64,000 nt of DNA from Geodermatophilus amargosae (GTDB lineage Bacteria > Actinomycetota > Actinomycetes > Mycobacteriales > Geodermatophilaceae), in assembly GCF_900116515.1 (NCBI RefSeq), contig NZ_FPBA01000003.1:62001-126000 (forward strand), in the 5' to 3' direction. Under the pieces are notes generated by a model. The model was not told where the DNA came from. It ran no database searches and saw nothing but the letters and a program-made list of their open reading frames with translations. Each line of letters starts with the position of its first letter. The first letter of the stretch is position 1. A program made the position numbers and the translations under genes. Positions 8,546-16,348 of this stretch are shown piece after piece.

Positions 8546-9511
8546 ATGTCCGCGCCCACCCTGGATCGACCCGCGGCCGCCAGCCCCGACGAGACCGCGC
8601 TGCGACAGCAGTTCGAGGCCACGATCGCCGCCGACCACCGCATCGAGCCGCGCGACTGGATGCCCGAGGGGTACCGGAAGACGCTGGTGCGTCAGATCGC
8701 CCAGCACGCCCACTCGGAGATCATCGGGATGCAGCCCGAGGGCGACTGGCTGCTCGCGGCGCCCAGCCTGCGGCGCAAGGCGGTCCTGCTGGCCAAGGTG
8801 CAGGACGAGGCCGGGCACGGCATGTACCTCTACTCCGCGGCCGAGACGCTCGGCGCCGACCGTGCCGACCTCACCGACAAGCTCATCGAGCGCCGGCAGA
8901 AGTACAGCTCGATCTTCAACTACCCGACGCTCACCTACGCCGACGTCGGCGTCATCGGCTGGCTGGTCGACGGCGCGGCGATCTGCAACCAGGTGCCGCT
9001 GTGCCGCTCCTCCTACGGTCCCTACGCCCGGGCGATGATCCGCATCTGCAAGGAGGAGTCCTTCCACCAGCGGCAGGGCTACGAGCTGCTGATGACGATG
9101 ATGCGCGGCACCGACGCGCAGCGGGCGATGGTGCAGGACGCCGTCGACCGGTGGTGGTGGCCCTCGCTGATGATGTTCGGCCCGCCGGACGAGGAGAGCC
9201 CCAACTCCGCGCAGTCGATGGCGTGGGGCATCAAGCGGCACGGCAACGACGAGCTGCGCCAGCGCTTCGTGGACATGAGCGTGCCGCAGGCGCAGGCCCT
9301 CGGCGTCACCCTGCCCGACCCCGACCTGACCCTCGACGAGGCCGGCGGCCACTGGCGGTTCGGCGCCATCGACTGGTCGGAGCTGCAGCGGGTCATCAGC
9401 GGACAGGGCCCGTGCAACGCCGAGCGGATCGCCCGCCGGCGCGCCGCCCGCGACGACAACGCGTGGGTCACCGAGGCCGCCTCGGCCTACGCGGCCAAGC
9501 ACGCGTCGTGA
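8546..9511 (+). CDS. paaA: 1,2-phenylacetyl-CoA epoxidase, catalytic subunit PaaA
   Basis: A 321-residue ferritin-like di-iron subunit of the oxygenase that turns phenylacetyl-CoA into its ring-1,2-epoxide using O2 and NADPH. Carboxylate/histidine motifs of the di-iron site are visible: [10 protein letters not shown] near residue 92 and [10 protein letters not shown] near residue 170. The ATG is preceded by GAGGAG at 6 bases. It is first in an operon paaABCDE plus thioesterase, and its TGA overlaps the GTG of paaB. Length matches the family. Confidence 0.96.
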   Translation: MSAPTLDRPAAASPDETALRQQFEATIAADHRIEPRDWMPEGYRKTLVRQIAQHAHSEIIGMQPEGDWLLAAPSLRRKAVLLAKVQDEAGHGMYLYSAAETLGADRADLTDKLIERRQKYSSIFNYPTLTYADVGVIGWLVDGAAICNQVPLCRSSYGPYARAMIRICKEESFHQRQGYELLMTMMRGTDAQRAMVQDAVDRWWWPSLMMFGPPDEESPNSAQSMAWGIKRHGNDELRQRFVDMSVPQAQALGVTLPDPDLTLDEAGGHWRFGAIDWSELQRVISGQGPCNAERIARRRAARDDNAWVTEAASAYAAKHAS

Positions 9512-9876
9512 GCACCGACCTCACCGCCGAGGGCGGGCACGGCGCCGTCCCCACCGGGCCGGAGGTGCCCACCGCGCCGTCGCCGTCGGTGAGCCGGCGC
9601 GACTGGCCGCTCTACGAGGTGTTCGTGCGCGGCAAGCGCGGGCTCAACCACGTGCACGTCGGCTCGCTGCACGCGCCCGACGACGAGATGGCGGTGCACG
9701 CCGCCCGCGACCTCTACACCCGGCGCAACGAGGGCGTGAGCATCTGGGTGGTCAGGGCCGCCGACATCACCGCCTCGAGCCCCGACGAGAAGGACCCGAT
9801 GTTCGCCCCCAGCGGCGACAAGGTCTACCGGCACCCGACGTTCTACGACATCCCGGAGAACGTCCCCCACATGTGA
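9508..9876 (+). CDS. paaB: 1,2-phenylacetyl-CoA epoxidase subunit PaaB
   Basis: A 122-residue small subunit needed for assembly and activity of the PaaABCE complex. The core [20 protein letters not shown] is typical of PaaB. The GTG start overlaps the paaA stop as GTGA. Compared with short PaaB proteins it carries about 30 extra residues at the N-terminus, rich in Pro, Thr and Ala; translation could begin later, but no better start codon with a ribosome-binding site is seen. Confidence 0.93.
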   Translation: MSTDLTAEGGHGAVPTGPEVPTAPSPSVSRRDWPLYEVFVRGKRGLNHVHVGSLHAPDDEMAVHAARDLYTRRNEGVSIWVVRAADITASSPDEKDPMFAPSGDKVYRHPTFYDIPENVPHM

Positions 9877-9904
9877 AGGGCCCTTGCGGCGCCATCGGCC
9901 CTTC
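9875..9904 (+). other. intercistronic hairpin between paaB and paaC
   Basis: Inverted arms GAAGGGCC (9875-9882) and GGCCCTTC (9897-9904) start in the paaB stop codon and end just before the paaC ribosome-binding site. The 14-base loop itself contains GGCGCC. It could tune paaC translation or mRNA processing. Its presence also favours placing the paaC start at 9918. Confidence 0.45.
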
Positions 9905-9917
9905 CGAGAGGCAGGTC

Positions 9918-10826
9918 ATGCACGAGGAGACCGTCTACGACGCGTTGACCAACGCGCACGACGACGCCGGGCACTGGGCGTTCGGCACGGGGTTCGACGA
10001 CCCGCTGGCCGGCGTCGACACCACCGTGCCCGACGGCGTCGACCCGGCCGACCTGGGCGCCTATTGCCTGATGCTCGGCGACGACGCCCTGGTGCTCGCC
10101 CAGCGGCTGACGCAGTGGATCACCGCCGCGCCCGAGCTCGAGGAGGAGGTCGCGATCGGCAACACCGGCCTGGACCTCCTCGGCCAGGCCCGGCTGCTGC
10201 TGGCCCGCGCCGGCTCCGTCGGCGTCCTCGGCCGGTCCCGGTCGCGGGCGACCGAGAGCATCCCCGACGAGGACGCGCTCGCCTACTTCCGCGACGCCGA
10301 CGAGTTCCGCAGCACCGGCCTGGTCGAGGCGGAGAACGGCGACTTCGGGCAGACGATGGTCCGGCTGTTCGTGGCCTCGACCGTGCGGCTGGCGGTGTTC
10401 GCCCGGCTGCGCGACTCCCGCGACCCGGTGCTCGCCGCCATCGCCGCCAAGGGTGTGCACGAGCTGGCCTACCACCGCGACCACGCCGCCCGCTGGGTGC
10501 TGCGCCTGGGCGACGGGACGCCCGAGTCGCACCGCCGCGCGCAGGCCGGCGTGGACGCGGTGTGGCCGCACCTGGCCGACCTGTTCACCGCCACCGACGT
10601 CGAGTCGCGGCTGGCCGCCGGCGGGGTCGCCGTGGACCCGGCCGACGTCCGCGCCGAGGTGCGCGACGTGCTGACCACCGTGCTGGAGCGGGCGACGCTG
10701 CGGGTGCCGGAGTGGCCCGCCGACGCCCCGCCGCGCGGCCGGACCGGCGAGCACGGTCCCGAGCGGACCGGGCTGCTCGAGGGCCTGCAGGGCCTGGCCC
10801 GCGAGCACCCGGCGGCGACGTGGTGA
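9918..10826 (+). CDS. paaC: 1,2-phenylacetyl-CoA epoxidase structural subunit PaaC
   Basis: A 302-residue ferritin-like partner of PaaA that lacks a working di-iron site in the known complex and serves as scaffold. The segment LGDDALVLAQRL near the start and KGVHELAYHRDHAARWVLRLG are typical. I chose ATG at 9918 because GAGAGG lies 6 bases upstream; an in-frame ATG at 9873 would overlap paaB and place a hairpin inside the coding part. Its stop overlaps the GTG of paaD. Confidence 0.93.
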   Translation: MHEETVYDALTNAHDDAGHWAFGTGFDDPLAGVDTTVPDGVDPADLGAYCLMLGDDALVLAQRLTQWITAAPELEEEVAIGNTGLDLLGQARLLLARAGSVGVLGRSRSRATESIPDEDALAYFRDADEFRSTGLVEAENGDFGQTMVRLFVASTVRLAVFARLRDSRDPVLAAIAAKGVHELAYHRDHAARWVLRLGDGTPESHRRAQAGVDAVWPHLADLFTATDVESRLAAGGVAVDPADVRAEVRDVLTTVLERATLRVPEWPADAPPRGRTGEHGPERTGLLEGLQGLAREHPAATW

Positions 10827-11341
10827 CGGCAGACATGGCCATCTCTGCCGCCCGGGACCCGCGGTCGGTGGCCGAGACCGTCACCGACCCCGAGCTGCCG
10901 GCGCTCACGCTCGCCGACCTGGGCGTGCTGCGCGACGTCCGCGTGCACGAGGGCACCGTCGTCGTCGACATCACCCCCACCTACAGCGGCTGCCCGGCGA
11001 TGGGCGTCATGCGCGCCGACCTGCTGCACGCGCTGCACTCCGCCGGGTTCGACGACGTCGAGGTGCGCACCGTGCTGTCCCCCGCGTGGTCCACCGACTG
11101 GATCAGCGAGGAGGGCCGCCGCAAGCTCGCCACGGCCGGCATCGCCCCGCCGGGGAAGGCGCCGGTCCGCACCGCCGGACCGGTCCCGCTGCAGCTCGGG
11201 CCCAGCCGGCGGACGGCGGCCTGCCCGCTGTGCGGCTCCCCCGACACCGAGGAGCTCAGCGAGTTCGGCGCGACGGCGTGCAAGGCGCTGCGCCGCTGCC
11301 GCAGCTGCCGGGAGCCGTTCGAGCACGTGAAGGAGATCTGA
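10823..11341 (+). CDS. paaD: phenylacetyl-CoA epoxidase maturation subunit PaaD
   Basis: A 172-residue protein with an MIP18/SufT-type domain (VTDPELPALTLADLGVLRDV, then PTYSGCPAMGVM) and a C-terminal zinc ribbon with two cysteine pairs (CPLCG and CRSCRE). PaaD proteins are thought to help insert Fe-S or iron into the Paa complex. The GTG start overlaps the paaC stop as GTGA; another GTG lies directly before it, and an ATG four codons after. Confidence 0.92.
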   Translation: MTADMAISAARDPRSVAETVTDPELPALTLADLGVLRDVRVHEGTVVVDITPTYSGCPAMGVMRADLLHALHSAGFDDVEVRTVLSPAWSTDWISEEGRRKLATAGIAPPGKAPVRTAGPVPLQLGPSRRTAACPLCGSPDTEELSEFGATACKALRRCRSCREPFEHVKEI

Positions 11342-11343
11342 GC

Positions 11344-12426
11344 GTGACCGCATCGAGCAGCACCCGGCGCCGGCCGCGGTTCCACCCGCTGCGGGTGGCC
11401 GCGGTCGAGCGGCTCACCGACGACGCGGTCGCGGTCACCTTCGACGTCCCGCCCGAGCTCGCCGAGGACTACGCCTTCCAGCCCGGGCAGGCGCTCACCC
11501 TGCGCCGCGTCGACGGCGACCGCGACGAGCGGCGCTCCTACTCCATCTGCGCGCCGGTCGGCGCCCTGCCGCGGGTCGGCGTCCGCGAGGTCCCCGGCGG
11601 CTTCTTCTCCCGCTACCTGGTGCAGGAGGTGCGGCCCGGCGACGAGATCGAGGTGCTGCCGCCGTCGGGCACCTTCACCGCCGACCTCACGCAGCCGGCC
11701 GACCACGTCTTCGTCGTCGCCGGCTCCGGCATCACCCCCGCGCTGTCGCTGGCGGCGAGCGTGCTGCGCGACGGCCAGTCGACCGTCACCGTCTTCTACG
11801 GCAACCGGCGGACCAACACGGTGATGTTCGCCGACGACCTGGCCGACCTGAAGGACCGCTACGGCACCCGGCTGCAGCTGGTGCACGTGCTCTCCCGCGA
11901 GCCGCGCGACGCCGAGCTCACCAGCGGGCGGCTCGACGGCGACCGGCTGCGCGCGCTGGTCACCGCGTTCACCGACGCCGAGCACGTCGACCACTGGTGG
12001 CTGTGCGGGCCGCACGGGATGGTCACCGACGCCCGCGCGCTGCTGGACGAGCTCGGCGTCCCGTCTGAGCGGGTGCACCAGGAGCTGTTCTACGTCGACG
12101 ACGTCCCGCCGGAGCCGGTGCGCGGCGACGAGGAGACCGTCGACGGCCCGAGCAGCCAGGTCACCGTGGTCCTCGACGGCCGCTCGACGACACTGGCGCT
12201 CCCCCGCGGCGTCCCCGTCCTCGACTCCGCGCAGCGGGTGCGCTCGGACCTGCCGTTCGCCTGCAAGGGCGGGGTGTGCGGCACCTGCCGGGCGCGGGTC
12301 ACCGACGGCGAGGTCGAGATGCGCCGCAACTACGCGCTGGAGGAGAAGGAGGTCGCGGCCGGTTACGTGCTGACCTGCCAGACGCTCCCGCTGTCCGACG
12401 CGGTCACCGTCGACTTCGACGCCTGA
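11344..12426 (+). CDS. paaE: 1,2-phenylacetyl-CoA epoxidase reductase PaaE
   Basis: A 360-residue reductase carrying electrons from NADPH to the PaaA di-iron centre. The N-terminal two thirds is a ferredoxin-NADP reductase module (FAD motif RRSYSIC near residue 60; nucleotide-binding GSGITPALS). The C-terminal part is a plant-type 2Fe-2S ferredoxin with cysteines in CKGGVCGTC and a fourth in LTCQT. GTG start 2 bases after the paaD stop, with AAGGAG 8 bases upstream. Confidence 0.95.
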   Translation: MTASSSTRRRPRFHPLRVAAVERLTDDAVAVTFDVPPELAEDYAFQPGQALTLRRVDGDRDERRSYSICAPVGALPRVGVREVPGGFFSRYLVQEVRPGDEIEVLPPSGTFTADLTQPADHVFVVAGSGITPALSLAASVLRDGQSTVTVFYGNRRTNTVMFADDLADLKDRYGTRLQLVHVLSREPRDAELTSGRLDGDRLRALVTAFTDAEHVDHWWLCGPHGMVTDARALLDELGVPSERVHQELFYVDDVPPEPVRGDEETVDGPSSQVTVVLDGRSTTLALPRGVPVLDSAQRVRSDLPFACKGGVCGTCRARVTDGEVEMRRNYALEEKEVAAGYVLTCQTLPLSDAVTVDFDA

Positions 12427-12431
12427 GCCCG

Positions 12432-12824
12432 GTGCGGCCGATCGCGGTCGGCACCACGGCCGTCCTCGACGTCGTCGTCACCGACGCGATGACGGTCGAC
12501 TTCGACGAGCTCGGTCCGGTGCACCCGGTCTACGCCACCTACTCGATGGCCAAGCACTTCGAGGAGGCCGGCCGCAAGCTGCTGCTCGCGCACCTGGAGC
12601 CCGGCGAGGCCGGCATCGGGACGGCGCTGTCGGTCGAGCACCGGGTGCCGGCGTGGCCCGGGGACCGCATCCGGGTGACCGCGCGCTGCACGGAGGTCCG
12701 CGGCAACCGGGTGACCTGTGCGTGCGCCGCCGTCGACGCCGGGGGACGCGAGCTCGGCCGGGGGACGACGGTCCAGGCCGTGCTGAGCGAGGAGGCCGTC
12801 GCCGCCCGCGTCGCCCGCAGGTGA
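12432..12824 (+). CDS. hotdog-fold thioesterase, FlK-like
   Basis: A 130-residue single-domain hotdog protein. The sequence (HFEEAGRKLLLAHLEPGEA, then TEVRGNRVTCACAAVDAGG) looks like the FlK branch of acyl-CoA thioesterases rather than E. coli PaaI. It starts 5 bases after paaE and is probably last in the operon. In paa pathways a thioesterase (PaaI) frees CoA from dead-end epoxide products; I infer a similar rescue role here. No clear ribosome-binding site, consistent with coupling to paaE. Confidence 0.75.
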   Translation: MRPIAVGTTAVLDVVVTDAMTVDFDELGPVHPVYATYSMAKHFEEAGRKLLLAHLEPGEAGIGTALSVEHRVPAWPGDRIRVTARCTEVRGNRVTCACAAVDAGGRELGRGTTVQAVLSEEAVAARVARR

Positions 12825-12829
12825 CGCCG

Positions 12830-12985
12830 AGCGGCGCCTGCTGGGTGCGGAACGCCTGCACTGGCCTCGAGCGACTCGAGGACCAGCTCGGCGAGCAGGA
12901 ACCACGCGGGCTCGCCGACGAACTGGCGGGTCACCTGGTGCACCCGGTTCTCCAGCGGGCCGGTGGTCTTCTCCACCAGGGGCAC
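12830..12985 (-). pseudogene. degenerate gene fragment between two convergent genes
   Basis: On the minus strand, a stretch starting VPLVEKTTGPLENRVHQ and continuing through FVGEPAWFLLAELVLESLEA has strong coding character (GC-rich third positions) from 12985 to about 12863. There the GC3 signal jumps to another frame (VQAFRTQQAPLGVT), which runs to the end of the thioesterase without a stop of its own. A single intact frame does not exist. I do not recognise the protein. It looks like a frameshifted remnant. Confidence 0.35.
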
Positions 12986-13023
12986 GTGGCCGCCGACTCG
13001 CGCGACCGGGCACTCCCCGCGGG

Positions 13024-13470
13024 CTACTCGTCCCCGCCGCGCACCACGTGCACCGCCGCCTCCTCGGCGGAGGCCGCACCGCCGTCGATGCCGAGGTCCT
13101 CGGCGAGCAGCTGGTCCTCGTCATCGACCACACCGTCCTCGCCGACGTCGGCCAGCCGCCCCGCCCGCGCGTCGCCGACCTCGTCGTCGAGCAGCTCGCC
13201 GTCGCCCCCGGCCAGGTCGCCGAGACCCTCGCCGTCGTCCTCCGGCCGGTCGGGCAGCTCGCGGCGGAGCCGGCCGTCGAGGCTCTCGCCGGTGGCCTCC
13301 TCGCGCTCGGTGGTCCCCCAGTCGTCGACGCCCCAGGGCCGCTCGGGTGGTGACCAGCCGGTGTCGAGGTCGCGCGTACCCCGCGGGTCCTCGAGGGTGT
13401 CCTCGGGCTCGAGCAGGCCGGTGGCCTCCTCGGGGTCGGTGCCGTCGGTGCCGTATGCGTCACGGTCCAC
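13024..13470 (-). CDS. DUF5709-domain protein
   Basis: A 148-residue acidic protein. From about residue 20 it follows the pattern I know as DUF5709 of actinobacteria: EPEDTLEDPRG, GWSPPERPWGVDDWGTT, ESLDGRLRRELP, and the end IDGGAASAEEAAVHVV. Function unknown; probably soluble. GTG start at 13470 with GGAGGAGG 6 bases upstream; the open frame upstream has no coding character. It is divergent from the 49-residue gene at 13636. Confidence 0.85.
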   Translation of the reverse strand: MDRDAYGTDGTDPEEATGLLEPEDTLEDPRGTRDLDTGWSPPERPWGVDDWGTTEREEATGESLDGRLRRELPDRPEDDGEGLGDLAGGDGELLDDEVGDARAGRLADVGEDGVVDDEDQLLAEDLGIDGGAASAEEAAVHVVRGGDE

Positions 13471-13635
13471 GGGTCCTCCTCCGATACCGGGCGGCGACCC
13501 CGTCCGGGCGCCCACCCTGCCAGGGACGGAGCCGTCGGCGGGAGGGGTGGTGTGACGGAGTGAGCAGCCCGACCTGCCACACCGACGTGCCCCGCGGCCG
13601 GACACTGGGAGCAGCCGACCAGGAAGGAGGACCCC

Positions 13636-13785
13636 GTGGACACCACGCAGACCGCGCTGCACGAGCACTACGTCCGGCAGGTCAACGCCGCCGTCGCCGA
13701 GGACCGCATGGACCTCGTCCAGGAGCTCTACGAGGACTACTTCGAGGAGGCGCTGCGCCGCCTGCTCGAGACCAGCACCGCCTGA
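13636..13785 (+). CDS. small acidic helical protein, 49 residues
   Basis: GTG-started frame with an excellent AAGGAGG 6 bases upstream and consistent GC-rich third positions. The product is acidic and predicted helical throughout (ALHEHYVRQVNAAVAED, then DLVQELYEDYFEEALRRLL), with no membrane segment or cysteine. It could be a small coiled-coil or partner protein. It is divergent from the DUF5709 gene and convergent with the polymerase-like gene. Short enough to be missed by gene callers. No family recognised. Confidence 0.6.
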   Translation: MDTTQTALHEHYVRQVNAAVAEDRMDLVQELYEDYFEEALRRLLETSTA

Positions 13786-13810
13786 GCACCGCCGGAGCGC
13801 CGGGAGCCGT

Positions 13811-15475
13811 TCAGCCGGCGTCGGCCCAGGACCGGACGACGGCGACGTCGAGCGGGAAGTCGACGGGGAAGGTCCCGAACAGCAGCCGGCCCGCGGTTCC
13901 CGCAGCGGCCCGGACCTCCGCGACGACGTCGTCGGCGAGGCCGGCCGGGGTGTGCACCACCACCTCGTCGTGGAGGAAGAAGGCCAGGTGCGGCCGCTCC
14001 TCGAGCCGCGCGTCCCTCAGCCGCGCGTCCCCCAGCCGCCCCTTCCCCAGCCGCCCCTCCCCCAGCCGCCAGAGCCGGTTGCGCAGGTCGGCCAGCCAGC
14101 ACAGCGCCCACTCCGCACCGGTGCCCTGGACGACGAAGTTGCGGGTGAACCGGCCCCACGCGCGGCGCGCGCGGTCGGAGTCCCGGCCGCCGGGCTCGGG
14201 TGCCTCCCCGAGGTCGGCGTCGCGCTCCGCCCACGCCGCGCCGGGTGCCGGGGAGCCGCGGCCGAGCAGGGTGGACACCACCGCGCCGCGCTCGCCGGCC
14301 CGCGCCGCCTCCTCGACCAGCCCGATCGCGCGCGGGTAGCGGCGGGCCAGCCGCGGCACCATCCGCCCGCTCTCGCCGCGGGTGCCGCCGTAGAGCGCGC
14401 CGAGCACCCCGACCTTGGCCTCGGCCCGGGTGGCCACGACCCCGGCGTCGACCATGCCGGCGTAGAGGTCCGCCGAGCGGGCGGCGTCGGCCAGCGCGGT
14501 GTCACCGCTCATGCCGGCGAGCACCCGGGGTTCGAGCTGGGCGACGTCGGCCACGACCAGGCACCAGCCGTCGTCGGCCACCGCGGCCGGGCGCACCTGG
14601 ACCGGCACCGACAGCGCGCCCCCGCCCGAGGACGCCCAGCGCCCGGTGACCACGCCGCCGGGCAGGTACACCGGCCGGAACCGGCCGCCGCGGGCCCAGG
14701 TGTCCAGCCAGCTCCAGCCGTTGGCGGCGAGCAGCCGGGCCAGCCGCTTGTACTCCAGCAGCGGCGCGACGACGGGGTGCTCGAACCGCTCCAGCGTCCA
14801 CGAGCGGGTGTCCTCGACCGGCAGCCCGGCCGTCTGCAGCGCGCGCAGCAGCACGGCCGGCGAGTCCGGGTTGAGGTCGGGGGTCCCGAGCGCCGCGCGG
14901 ACCTCGCCGGCCAGTTCCTCGAGCACCGGCGGGCGCATGCCCGCTGCCGGGCGCGGGCCCATCAGCCCGGTGAGCAGCCGGTCGTGGACGTCGGCCCGCC
15001 AAGGCATCCCGGTGTGCGTCATCTCCGCGGCGGCCAGCGCCCCCGAGGACTCCGCGGCCAGCAGCAGGCCGAGCCGGGCGCGCTGCGGGGAGGCGGCGAG
15101 GACGGCCTGCTGGCGGCGGTCCTCGGCGACCGGGTCCAGCGCGTCGGCGGGGTCGGCGAGGTCGAACAGCGCCGGGTCGCCCGCGGTCACCGGCTCCAGC
15201 GCGGCCCAGCCGGGGTCCTCCGCGGGGTCGGGTCCGGCATACGGCGAGCGGCGGAGGACCGCGGCGCACAGCCGCAGGTCGGCACAGCGCTCCACGCGGA
15301 CGCCGGCGGCCAGCAGCGCCGGGTACCAGCGGGTGGTGTCGTCCCACACCCAGCGGACGCCGGCGCGCGCACGCACCAGGGCGGGCAGCCCGTCGGCCGG
15401 CACCTCGGTGACCGTGCCGTCGGCCTCGTGCACCGCGACGGCGTCCCCGCGGCGCCGCAGCAGGACCCGGTCCAC
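13811..15475 (-). CDS. bifunctional 3'-5' exonuclease/DNA polymerase I-like protein
   Basis: A 554-residue family-A polymerase-like protein lacking the 5' nuclease of Pol I. Motif A appears as VVADVAQLEPRVLAG near residue 300, motif B as AEAKVGVLGALYGGT near 350, and motif C as HDEVVVH near 498, so the catalytic aspartates are kept. Residues 1-190 hold a degenerate exonuclease-like domain. Actinobacterial homologues are annotated as bifunctional exonuclease/polymerase; role is likely repair. Between motifs B and C it carries a 5-residue tandem repeat (RLGEG, RLGKG, RLGDA, RLRDA). GTG start. It follows the DivIVA gene by 57 bases on the same strand. Confidence 0.85.
   Translation of the reverse strand: MDRVLLRRRGDAVAVHEADGTVTEVPADGLPALVRARAGVRWVWDDTTRWYPALLAAGVRVERCADLRLCAAVLRRSPYAGPDPAEDPGWAALEPVTAGDPALFDLADPADALDPVAEDRRQQAVLAASPQRARLGLLLAAESSGALAAAEMTHTGMPWRADVHDRLLTGLMGPRPAAGMRPPVLEELAGEVRAALGTPDLNPDSPAVLLRALQTAGLPVEDTRSWTLERFEHPVVAPLLEYKRLARLLAANGWSWLDTWARGGRFRPVYLPGGVVTGRWASSGGGALSVPVQVRPAAVADDGWCLVVADVAQLEPRVLAGMSGDTALADAARSADLYAGMVDAGVVATRAEAKVGVLGALYGGTRGESGRMVPRLARRYPRAIGLVEEAARAGERGAVVSTLLGRGSPAPGAAWAERDADLGEAPEPGGRDSDRARRAWGRFTRNFVVQGTGAEWALCWLADLRNRLWRLGEGRLGKGRLGDARLRDARLEERPHLAFFLHDEVVVHTPAGLADDVVAEVRAAAGTAGRLLFGTFPVDFPLDVAVVRSWADAG
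14008..14067. repeat. four 15-bp tandem units inside the polymerase-like gene
   Basis: Four consecutive 15-base units ending CAGCC (starts 14008, 14023, 14038, 14053), preceded by a more diverged partial unit. Each encodes five residues of the form RLxxx on the minus strand, so copy-number change keeps the frame. Confidence 0.8.
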
Positions 15476-15532
15476 CCGCGCAGTCTCCCCGACCCGACCG
15501 ACCGTCCCGGGGAGGTGCCGCCGGTGCCAGGA

Positions 15533-16348
15533 TCAGGACCGGTCGAGCGTCGCTCCGGCGCCGGACACCTGCCGCGGGGCGTCGTCCGCGGACCCCGGTC
15601 CCAGTGACTGCTCGCCGAGCAGCACCGCAGCGGCCTCGACCGTCGTCGGCTCCGCCGCCGGCGCCGGCCCGGCGACGGGCGGCGGGGACTCCGGTGCCGG
15701 GGTCGGCCTGGCCGTCCGCGGCGCAGAGCGGGGCACCGGCACGGCGGCCGGGTCGGACCGGCCCCAGGCCTGCTCGACGTCGGCCAGGAGCGCCTCCAGG
15801 TAGGCCCGCAGCTGCGTCCGGCACGCCTGGCCGAACGCCTGCAGGTAGGCCACCTGCTCCTGCAGTTCCTCGGCGGTCCGGGCGTCCCCCGCAGGGGCCG
15901 GCCCACCGCCGTCGGCGACGATCCGGGCCGCGGCCTCGTGGGCCGCCTGGATCATCGCGCCGACCTTCTCGCGCGCCGTCTGCAGCTGCTCCTCGTACTG
16001 CTGTTGCGCCTCGCTGACCATCACCCGGCTGAACGACTCGGCCTCCGCCACGTACCGGTCGGCGGTCTGCTGGGCGACCGCGAGCAGGCTCACCGCGTGC
16101 GCCGTCGGCGCCTCGCGCGGCTGCTCGTCCCCCACCTGCGCCCGCAGCGCCTGCACCCTGTCGCGCAGCTCGGCCTTCTCGGCGTGCAACCGGGCCAGCT
16201 CCTCCCCCACGCGGTCCAGGAACCGGTCGACCTCGGTGTCGCTGTAGCCGGGATGCAGGATCGTCGAGCGGGCGAACCGGACCTCGCGCACGTCCGCGGG
16301 CGTCAGACGGCGGCCTCTCGGGGTCATGTCGTCGGCGGTCATCGTCAT
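15533..16348 (-). CDS. DivIVA-domain coiled-coil protein
   Basis: A 271-residue protein. After a short start it has a DivIVA N-terminal domain (LTPADVREVRFARS, then GYSDTEVDRFLDRV), a long coiled coil (residues about 45-190) and a Pro/Ala-rich tail. DivIVA proteins sit at curved membrane, poles and septa, and recruit partners in polar growth. The ATG overlaps the TGA of the globin gene as ATGA, so it is made from the same message as a haem reductase, which is an unusual pairing. Downstream lies the polymerase-like gene. Two further in-frame ATGs are close by. Confidence 0.85.
   Translation of the reverse strand: MTMTADDMTPRGRRLTPADVREVRFARSTILHPGYSDTEVDRFLDRVGEELARLHAEKAELRDRVQALRAQVGDEQPREAPTAHAVSLLAVAQQTADRYVAEAESFSRVMVSEAQQQYEEQLQTAREKVGAMIQAAHEAAARIVADGGGPAPAGDARTAEELQEQVAYLQAFGQACRTQLRAYLEALLADVEQAWGRSDPAAVPVPRSAPRTARPTPAPESPPPVAGPAPAAEPTTVEAAAVLLGEQSLGPGSADDAPRQVSGAGATLDRS

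Noticed and set aside
9873..9917. Earlier ATG for paaC at 9873
   Set aside because: It overlaps the paaB stop but would run through an 8-bp hairpin; ATG 9918 has a good ribosome-binding site and family-like N-terminus.
12276..12431. Extension of the hotdog thioesterase into paaE
   Set aside because: Frame is the +1 shadow of the ferredoxin domain of paaE; the hotdog domain starts at the GTG 12432.
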